Shown piece after piece: positions 57,245 to 64,000 of a stretch of 64,000 bases of DNA. Within the stretch, counting starts at the first letter, position 1; the number at the start of each line of letters is the position of its first letter. The notes beneath the pieces were generated by a model, which was not told the DNA's origin, made no database searches, and was given only the letters and a program-made list of their open reading frames with translations. The position numbers and the translations under genes were made by a program. Source of the DNA: Rutpela maculata (taxonomy: Eukaryota; Arthropoda; Insecta; Coleoptera; Cerambycidae); assembly GCA_936432065.2 (NCBI GenBank), contig OW386291.2, positions 19,879,821 to 19,943,820 on the forward strand, given 5' to 3'.

Positions 57245-57705
57245 CTATCTTTCAAACCAATCTCTTCAAGTCCAAGTTAAAAACAAATTGTCCCTATTTA
57301 CTCCTGAACAAGGTTTACCACAAGGTTCTCCCCTTACTCCAGTACTCTATGACATATATAATTACAATCTGGAATAGTCACGGAATGGAATATGGTTTCA
57401 CTCTATTTGGAAATTGTCGAAAGCCATCCTCACGTAACATCGAAGAAGGGGAAAGAAGTAGTCTGAGGAAAATCACCAAAATTCCCTTGCACAATCCCTC
57501 CAATAACCTTCTCTACCAAAAAACCAAAATTGAACCTATACTCTCCCGATTCCAAAGGCTCTCAAAAAAATTATCCAGCAATTCATCTAATATAGAATTA
57601 ATAAATCCTTTAATTTACCCAACAAATCCCAACATCCCACCCAAAAGAGTATTCCCTACCCAAACAATCTACGAATCCCTCATGTTACTACATAATCCAC
57701 AATAG
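57245..57705 (+). pseudogene. LINE reverse transcriptase remnant with internal deletion
   Basis: NQSLQVQVKNKLSLFTPEQG at 57257 is followed by LPQGSPLTPVLYDIYNYNLE, the GLPQGSPLSP block of R1/jockey-like LINEs. About 30 bases later the text has jumped to a C-terminal region (RKITKIPLHNPSNNLLYQKT, KIEPILSRFQRLSKKL), which ends at 57705. The YADD catalytic block is deleted. Distinct from the two larger LINEs in the window. Confidence 0.65.
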
Positions 57706-57717
57706 TATAAAATACAT

Positions 57718-57905
57718 ATCGAATTGAAAAATGTAGTAGTTTTTGCTGAGGATATCGATGTTTTAGTTCTATTAACAGCTTTAACGCCTCCGATCAAGAG
57801 AAAATATACTTTTACATGCATTTACAGGATGTGACATGACGTCTGCTTTTTACAACAAGACATTATTTATAAAAATTGTTTACAATTTTTTTCCCGATTT
57901 TTTTC
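57718..57905 (+). pseudogene. C8: fragment of the XPG-like nuclease core
   Basis: Reads ELKNVVVFAEDIDVLVLLTA, then after a frameshift FTGCDMTSAFYNKTLFIKIV. These are the paired-acid and GCD-TSA motifs of the nuclease core, the very parts deleted from C5 and C7. Only about 60 codons remain; no cysteine cluster follows. It directly abuts the LINE remnant. Confidence 0.7.
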
Positions 57906-58224
57906 AAAATAAATATTTTACTACGATCGAAATTTCATATTGTTTCATTTGGACAATTCTTTAGCCTTAATGACTACTTTTTAATCGAATTATATATATT
58001 TTGTGACGTTATATTCACCTTTTGAATCAGCAATTTTTAATTTTGATTTTTTAAACATAGATTCGAGTCCCAAAAACCATAAGAATCCTATTTTTTTTGC
58101 TGATCACATTTGAAATGTAAAAATATTTATGTTTCAACATGAATTTTTTTCATAGTACCACGTTTTTCAAAAAAATGTTGCATTTCTTAGTGAAAAGTAT
58201 GTCTCTTTTGTTTTTCTGTGACTA

Positions 58225-58760
58225 ATTGACGATTTGCACGAAAGAAAGTTTGGTAAAAAGTGTCGAGATTGGTTATCACTGTAATTCACTGCACATGTTG
58301 ACCAACTCGTCTAATTTCCAAACTTTGCAACAATTAAATACCTATAATATAATAATCATAACATTGTTTTCATTATCTTTAATGTTCAACCTACTTCCAT
58401 TGAATATAAATTATCTTTATTAGGTTGTTTCGTAGTCTACAATATTTAAAAAATGTCGAATTATGCAATTTATCAAACACTGTTTCCAACTCTCAGTTTA
58501 GAACAGTTGGCAGCAGTGATTGACAAATTGCATAATTCGACATTTTTTAAATATTGTAGACTACTAAACAACCTAATAAAGATTAAATGGAATTAAATGG
58601 AAGTAGGTTTAACATTAAAGATAATGAAAACAATGTTATGATTATTATATTATAGGTATTTAATTGTTTTAAAGTTTGGAAATTAGACGAGTTGGTCAAC
58701 ATGTTTATACTGTGCGCCATGACACTTTTTACCAAACTTTCTTTCGTGCAAATCGTCAAT
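58225..58760. mobile_element. TA-flanked foldback MITE, copy 2
   Basis: ATTGACGATTTGCACGAAAG at 58225 mirrors CTTTCGTGCAAATCGTCAAT ending at 58760, TA outside both ends. The 536 bp is about 90% identical to the element at 34983-35551 along its length and folds into one hairpin with a loop near 58500. Confidence 0.9.
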
Positions 58761-58762
58761 TA

Positions 58763-59544
58763 AGAATAGAAAGTTAAAAACAATCAATTTTTTTGTGAAA
58801 AACATGAAGATTCGTTCGAAAATTAAGAATTATTTGTTTACATAATTAAATAACTATTAGCAATATTTTTTTGATGTACAAGATTAAAGTTCAAATGATT
58901 ATAAGTTCAATAAAAAAAAGTTTCATGAAAATTCATTAACTACAGACTGGTTCCGAAGTAAAAATCTAACTGCACTCGACCATATACTGTCATGTTATGA
59001 GATGCAGATACAATATAATATTGTTATATACCATGCTTTCGTTTTATAAATACTACATAGAGAAGCGTTCAGATAAGGTCGGATTAGCAATTGCAGTGGA
59101 GGAGATTGGCTGTACTCTGAATGTACGAGTATGAACAAAAACTGTTCCTATGTGGTATGTAAATCCCACAAACACAACTTTAGGTACAATAATTTGCCTG
59201 GGACAGAATTTTTATTTTTACTGAATAAAATGTTTTTAATTTTGATTAATATTTAATTACAGCATATGGCTGGTAAAAAACAACGATACACAATACCAAA
59301 TGAATATTTAGTTTCAAATTTAAATTATTTTCTCAAATAATCTCACAAAACCAACACCATATCCTTATTAAAACCTAATAGTTTCTTAGCCTTGTGAAAA
59401 AGGTAACTGCTCTAACTCACTCTAAGGCTGCTAGTGAATCGTACATAAAGGAAAATTTACAAGAATCACACTGTTTGATTTTGTCTGTGTGGTGAATCCT
59501 TAAAGAATAAAAGCAAAGTCCAGAAGAGATAGAACCCAGCTCAC
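58763..59544. other. Liprin-alpha intron, nothing recognised
   Basis: AT-rich intron next to the linker exon. No repeats or coding motifs noticed. Confidence 0.4.
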
Positions 59545-60097
59545 CGTGTGATACTTATGTAAATAATCCCTCTGGGGAGAGTGATGTGATTTAGGTGTAG
59601 ATCTACCGCTTACAGGAGGACTTTGGCGCTCCACACTCCTTCCTCTCGCCAAGAGGTTCATGTGCTCCATGCTGCCCACTCTGGACTCCAACTCCTCCGC
59701 TCTGGCCTCCGTGTTCTGTTTTTCCTCTTGTATCAGCCTAATTTCATTGTTTATTGCATCTAGTTGTTCTTGAAGCATCATCGCTAGCGTTTGAGCATCC
59801 GTGTGGCCACTAGGCGAGAGAATATCTTGGGTACTGAACAAGCTGTCGTTATCGTCTCCTTCTGCATCACTGGACACGTCAAAGGCTTGTTGGACATTAG
59901 CCAGAACATGAGCCTGTTGAAGTTTCTCCCATTCGTGTTCGGCCATCGATCTGGATCCGAACGGTAACTTGTTGGGGTCTTCTTCAATAGGTGTTCTAGT
60001 TTTGTTTGCTCTACGAGGTAAGGAATGAGTATCGAAACTGGAATGACTAGCACTTCTTGAAAAACTACTGGGATCCACTGCGTTAGGGGATAATGAC
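59545..60097 (-). CDS. Liprin-alpha: Liprin-alpha exon: Ser-rich linker and second coiled coil
   Basis: A 553-nt exon follows a TTACAG acceptor; its first base completes the Arg codon of the preceding exon. It starts with a Ser-rich linker (RSASHSSFDTHSLPRR), then the conserved block around LPFGSRSMAEHEWEKL, an acidic DVSSDAEGDDNDS stretch, and the hallmark SPSGHTDAQTLAMMLQE and LDAINNEIRLIQEE. This second coiled coil is shared by fly and vertebrate liprin-alpha. It ends with a Ser/Pro-rich stretch and HKYHT just before the donor ACG|GTGAGC, in phase 0. Fully open. A reading frame that runs past both splice sites exists but its ends are intronic. Confidence 0.95.
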
Positions 60098-60640
60098 CTG
60101 TAACATAATTTGGGGTGAAAAAAAATACCATTAAGGAATAACATGTAAATAGTACTCAAAAAGACCAAAAACTACACTTGCCATGTGCCGCTTGCCAACC
60201 AAGTTGGCATTGATAATTATTAAAAATAGCAGTAATCATCACCCACCCGATGATGCCAACTTGTGTTTTGGTGTTTGTGAAAACTAGCTCAATGTCAGTA
60301 TCATCAAATATTCTAACCACCCTTTAGGCAAATTAAGCCCTTGTCAAACTATGCAGTTTGTTGATTTTATCGCCGTGACTTATATTTCTCTTTAACTATC
60401 TCACTTTGCAATTCGGTCGCTACAATTCTTAGTTTTTATCTGATATTACCAACATTAACACTTAAAGTAGAATACAGGCTTTCACGACCATTGTCCAATG
60501 GAGTGGCTTCTTCCGGGTGTTGCTGTGGCTGCCTAATTTGACATGGCGTTTTGCTGATCATGCTGTCAACTTCTTCAGGAGGATTCCAAAGACTGAAGTT
60601 GTTGTGATGTGAAGTGAGACATGAAACATGTCATATATTG
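60098..60640. other. Liprin-alpha intron before the Penelope-like element
   Basis: No gene. CCAACCAAGTTGGCATTGAT (60195) and ATGCCAACTTGTGTTTTGG (60252) form a short inverted pair. The stretch from about 60480 may be the untranslated start of the Penelope-like element. Confidence 0.4.
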
Positions 60641-60649
60641 AGGAAATCA

Positions 60650-62060
60650 AAACCACTTTGGAGAAACATCACTCGAGAGGAGGAGAAAGCACTTGGAGAT
60701 ATTTGCAATAACCAACATATTATCGTCTTATAAGCAGAAAAATGCAACGCAACAGTGGTAGGGAAGAGAAACGAATATCAAGATAACTTACAGTCTTTAT
60801 TGTCCCTAGAGCATTATACGAAGCTGAAAAAAGATCCTACATCAGAATTGAAAGGCAAACGAGGACAGCCATGAAGAATCACTGATCTGAATAGAAAAAC
60901 AACGTCGTCTGCTACCGAGTGAAACTATACCGCCATGACTGTGTGGACTGTCAAAAATTCACAAACCTGGAGATCCTCTGAGACTAATCGTCAGCACATA
61001 AGGATCATCTACGTATGAATTGGCTAGATATGTCGCAGATATACTACAATCCTAAATAGGCAAGACCAGCAGCTATGTAAAGAACTTTGGACACTGAAAA
61101 TTCTAGAAGGTTTACGAATAACGAGCAGTGACATCATGCTGACTTTCAATGTGGAAAATTTATGTATCAACATACCAATTAAAACAAACAAACTGAGGAA
61201 ACAGTTAACCTGATATGCCAGCAACTAATTCCCAAAGGATTAAGAGAAGATATACATGATCTGCGGAACAGAGATTTTTAGCCAACGTATTCATGGAAGC
61301 ATTTGAGGAAAAAGCCATATGCTGTAGTGTAGAGAAACTAAAATGTTGGATGCGTTATGTTGACGATACGTTCATCATATGGCTGCATGGAGATTCTTCA
61401 CTATCTGTTTTCTTCAACCATTTAAATAACCAACACCCAAATATCAAGTTTACAAGGCAGATCGAGCAAGAGGGAGTTTTGCCTTTCTTATATGTATCGA
61501 TGAAACGATCAAGCAACAATAGGAGTCTACAGAAAGCGAACACATACCAATCATTACCTGCATTCTACATCTCACCACCATCCACAGAAGAGGTCGTTAA
61601 TCAGAACATTGTTCTACAGAGCTAATATAGAAAGCAAGCCAGATGAACTCAGGAACGTCCAACAAGCTCTAGAGAAAAAAGAGATATGCAACAAATTATA
61701 AACAACCGGAGAGGAACGACAGAAGAACAGGAATGACCTACTATTTATGCAAGTCTTCCCTATGTGTCTGGAGTCACAGAGTGGTTAAAGAAGACTTCAT
61801 TGAAGGATAAAATAGGTGCACGTTTCCGAACGGTAAAGAAAATTCAAGAAGTGCTTTCCTCAAACATGGACAATATCCCTAGGCCATTAGCCAAGGGTGT
61901 TTTACCAATTGAAGTGCTTATGTGGTAAGAGTTATATCGGACAGACAGGGGGTAATATTCAGTGCAGAATCAAGGAATACCAAAGAAACACAAGACTCAG
62001 GTACACAGGTAAGTCGGAAGTGGCAGAACATGTATCAGAATGAGAACCATAAAATAGAAT
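60650..62060 (+). mobile_element. Penelope-like retroelement with GIY-YIG endonuclease, degraded
   Basis: Motifs in order: GDICNNQHIIVL and NATVVGKRNEYQDNLQSLLS (60695-60810), KLKKDPTSELKGKRGQP, KIHKPGDPLRLIVST (about 60955) and ELARYVADILQS, then frame 61293-61625 with WMRYVDDTFIIWLHG (the YVDD catalytic box) and FNHLNNQHPNIKFTRQIEQE. About 250 bp later: CLCGKSYIGQTGGNIQCRIK, EYQRNTRL, KSEVAEHVSE, a GIY-YIG nuclease core. Reverse transcriptase of PLE type followed by GIY-YIG is diagnostic of Penelope. Stops and frameshifts throughout. Ends are not defined; the T-run at 62263-62278 may belong to it. Confidence 0.85.
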
Positions 62061-62429
62061 AAGGTAACGTAAAAATATTGGATAGAAATATGCGCTACTA
62101 CGTAAGGATAATTAGAAAATCACTAGAAATTATGAAAAACAGAGACAACTTCAGTGGAGAAGATGGGTATCGACTGAGTAACACATAGAGACTGGCTTTG
62201 CCAAGCACCAGTGGTTTAACGATCAACGAAGCACAACAAATGAGAGGCAAAGCGAGGCCTAATTTTTTTTTTTTTTTAGACAATATCTAAGTTTAATATT
62301 ATTAGAAATTTTATTGTGAAGGTAGATAACTGAAGTAAAGCAAGAGAACACGCAGCGAGAAAACTAAAAAGGGAGAATATCACAATGAACCGAAACGGCT
62401 GCAGTGATTTCGGAAACAATAGTTAGATG

Positions 62430-62765
62430 CAGGGCCCCCGTATGGGGGGGAGGCGCTATTATGAGTTTAGAGGCCCGCCAGAGATGTTGGGAAAATTTGT
62501 TTTTCCACATTTCTCCTCCCCACACATCAATTATTAAGCACGGGGGCCCGCAAGAGATTTGGATGTTGATTGACAAGACATTTTTTTTCAAATTTCTCCG
62601 CTCTTTGCTCATCAATTATTAAGCGTGTGAGCCTACTAGATAAAAAATTTTGGTATCCGCCAGAGATGTTGACAATTTTTTTTTTTTTTAATTTCTCCCC
62701 CCCACTCATCATCAATTATTATGCGTGGGGGCCCACCAGTGAATTTGGTACCGGGGCCCATGATG
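62430..62765 (+). repeat. Tandem repeat, units of about 85-100 bp
   Basis: Three to four units each carry GGGGGCCCGCCAGAGATGTTGG-like text (about 62470, 62543, 62650, 62728), a T-run, TTTCTCCCC and CATCAATTATTAAGCGTGGG (62525, 62609, 62709). GC-rich and T-rich blocks alternate. No gene. Confidence 0.75.
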
Positions 62766-63432
62766 TGATGAGGGAGGGCCTGGTTAGATGAGAAAAAGAA
62801 ATAAACGAGATGGAACTGTTTGTGCTGTTCTTGAATCATCAAGGGGAATGACATTACTTTATTTAGATCTCCTAAGGATCCTCAGAGGTATTTTGTTATT
62901 GCTGTAAATTATAAGTTACTACAAATTTTTCGAATCATTAACACTATGATCTCTTCTCTATGCAAGCACAATAGTTCTAATACGCGGTAAATATATAGTT
63001 GAATTTCTGGATAGTATGTCATAGAATGTTAGGTTAAGACAATAAATGAACTCACGTAAATACAAAAAGATGGTGAAGGTCACAAAAATCAAAGGAAAGT
63101 GTCGCTTCTGGTAGTTTCTTATTGTGTGACCATATAGTAAACAATTTCACCAATCACAACACTGAAGTTGACCGAAGAAATGTTAGTTAGACTACCTAAG
63201 GAATACCAATAGCAAAGTATATATTGGCAATACCAAATAAGTCACTCCAAAAATTACTAAGTCGTGACGATTTCTCGCAAATAAATAGAACATATTCTAA
63301 TTCATGCGGTTTGGTTGCCACGACAGAATTGCATAGTGTGATTGTAATAATGCTGCGATTTCGTCGATGCAATCGAATCGCGGCGACTGAATTGCATAGT
63401 ACGATAAGGGCTTTAAGGAATGGTATTTTTAC
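62766..63432. other. Liprin-alpha intron, nothing recognised
   Basis: Intron between the tandem repeat and the coiled-coil exon. CACGACAGAATTGCATAGT (63318) and GGCGACTGAATTGCATAGT (63381) are a short direct repeat. Otherwise nothing seen. Confidence 0.4.
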
Positions 63433-63824
63433 CTGGTCAGTGCATCTGTTTGTTGAATATTATAAGCTATTTCTTGTTGTAACATCTGCCTTTTTACATT
63501 GTCTATTTCTAACCTAGATTTAGCTAATTCTTTCATTATTTCTGATTTTTGACTATCTAACTCCTCCATCATTTTCCTCGTTTTATCTAATTCCTGTGTT
63601 AAACTATTCTTTTCCTGCAGAGCGTGCATTCTTTCTTTGAGATGATCTTGCAATCTGTCATTGGACTCTGACAGTAATTTGTCGACTGTTGCTGAAAGGC
63701 GAGAATTATGGTCTTCATTCATTTTAAGTCTTTGGTTAAGGCGTATAAGTTCTGCATTCTTCTCGTCCAAATTAGCTTCCAGCCTTTGGATTCGATCTTC
63801 AGCTGATCCGTGCCTCTCTTGTGC
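63433..63824 (-). CDS. Liprin-alpha: Liprin-alpha exon: N-terminal coiled coil
   Basis: A 392-nt exon enters in phase 0 after a TTTTCAG acceptor and leaves at CAG|GTAAAAA with two bases of an Arg codon. It encodes about 130 residues of continuous heptad-rich helix, including RLNQRLKMNEDHNSRL and TVDKLLSESNDRL, which are highly conserved in the liprin-alpha coiled coil. This part drives self-association and binds active-zone partners in known liprins. It is the most upstream exon in the window; about 176 bp of intron follow it to the window edge. No stop or frameshift is present. Confidence 0.95.
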
Positions 63825-64000
63825 CTGAAAATCATTTATTATTGGAAGTATTTCCTAATTTCTATTTAGCGTGAAACTAAACAATTGTTTACACACATAG
63901 GTATTTATTTACACATAAAACAAACAACAAAATTAATTTATGCAAAAAAATATATAGTTTTTTTAATACAGTGGAAATAACTGACTATCACATTACAAAA

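Larger units (their letters stand above)
14190..63824 (-). other. Liprin-alpha: Liprin-alpha gene, partial (nine exons with introns)
   Basis: Nine minus-strand exons together encode 755 codons of a liprin-alpha (PPFIA) protein. Each exon is bounded by AG/GT splice sites, and the phases agree at every join (exon lengths 392, 553, 90, 155, 193, 149, 459, 157 and 117). In animals liprin-alpha is a cytoplasmic scaffold of presynaptic active zones that binds LAR-type receptor phosphatases, and its C-terminal SAM domains bind partner proteins. The window lacks the N-terminal coiled-coil exons (beyond 64000) and the tail after SAM3 (left of 14190). The introns are 43 bp to about 12.7 kb and consist mostly of transposons. 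The family call is very secure; the exact isoform structure is inferred from one strand of genomic DNA. Confidence 0.96.

Noticed and set aside
59784..60131. 115-codon minus-strand frame overlapping the Liprin linker exon
   Set aside because: A shifted-frame shadow of the real exon, which is conserved in the other frame.
62364..62854. Cluster of 60-80 codon frames on both strands
   Set aside because: They overlie the 85-100 bp tandem repeat and alternate in frame; no motifs.
1..64000. tRNA, rRNA, CRISPR array, bacterial operons
   Set aside because: No cloverleaf with A/B boxes, no rRNA-like blocks and no regularly spaced direct repeats with unique spacers were noticed; the sequence is a eukaryotic intron landscape.

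Overview
The window is AT-rich animal DNA, almost certainly from an insect. It carries one split host gene on the minus strand, Liprin-alpha (the presynaptic scaffold, PPFIA family). Nine coding exons can be placed between 63824 and 14190. Their splice phases agree at all eight joins, giving 2265 nt = 755 codons: coiled coil, middle linker and all three SAM domains. The 5' exons lie to the right of the window. The last coding exon(s) lie left of 14190 and were not found. The exons fill about 3.5% of the window; the rest is intron and downstream sequence packed with transposons.

The most striking theme is a gene family present in eight broken copies (C1 2.9-3.7 kb, C2 8.1-9.3, C3 11.2-12.7, C4 37.4-37.9, C5 47.7-48.7, C6 52.15-52.45, C7 55.0-56.3, C8 57.7-57.9 kb). 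The reconstructed order of domains is: N-terminal Cys/His fingers, a PIN/XPG-type nuclease core (VIDGG..LLH, GED.DLLVLLT, GCDTTSA), an LPPT...Q-VQ-WLGN...WGW segment, and a C-terminal eight-cysteine cluster. Five copies (C2, C3, C4, C5, C7) sit inside long inverted terminal repeats (about 80 to 400 bp), and three of these (C2, C4, C7) have matching 3-bp target duplications. That combination fits my recollection of the Academ (AcademX) DNA-transposon superfamily. The terminal repeats differ from copy to copy, so several distinct subfamilies are present.

Left to right. 1-2.9 kb: no recognisable gene. 2.9-4.6 kb: C1 and a foldback repeat. 4.8-6.25 kb: a TA-flanked CAGGGTG element. 7.67-10.22 kb: C2 element with a LINE 3' end in its right arm. 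10.47-13.7 kb: a hAT transposase pseudogene split by the C3 element, then a hAT MITE split by a piggyBac MITE. 14.19-14.52 kb: two Liprin exons. 14.87-18.33 kb: a GACGTC-rich DNA element holding a LINE, which holds a foldback MITE. 19.22-19.68 kb: the SAM exon. 20.6-23.5 kb: a TA-flanked element with three further elements inside. 25.1-25.5 kb: a solo-LTR-like segment. 26.37-30.35 kb: a 4-kb long-TIR element carrying a LINE and an 8-bp-TSD element. 30.4-30.8 kb: mariner remnant. 31.5-32.1 kb: foldback MITE. 32.4 kb: exon. 32.9-35.8 kb: large inverted-repeat element with two palindromes inside. 36.1-36.3 kb: exon. 36.6-38.2 kb: C4 element. 38.7-42.7 kb: second GACGTC-rich element with tandem repeats. 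43.3 kb: exon. 44.3-45.2 kb: long-TIR element. 45.5-50.0 kb: piggyBac gene split by the C5 element. 50.5 kb: small in-frame exon. 51.06-56.6 kb: TTAA-flanked element with a hAT-like minisatellite array, C6 and the C7 element. 57.2-58.8 kb: LINE remnant, C8, foldback MITE. 59.5-60.1 kb: exon. 60.6-62.1 kb: Penelope-like element. 62.4-62.8 kb: tandem repeat. 63.4-63.8 kb: coiled-coil exon.

Nothing suggests that any mobile-element gene here is intact: all have stops, frameshifts, deletions or insertions, apart from some locally open frames in C5 and C7. No tRNA, rRNA or CRISPR array was seen. Assignments to transposon superfamilies rest on motifs, terminal repeats and target duplications read by eye.
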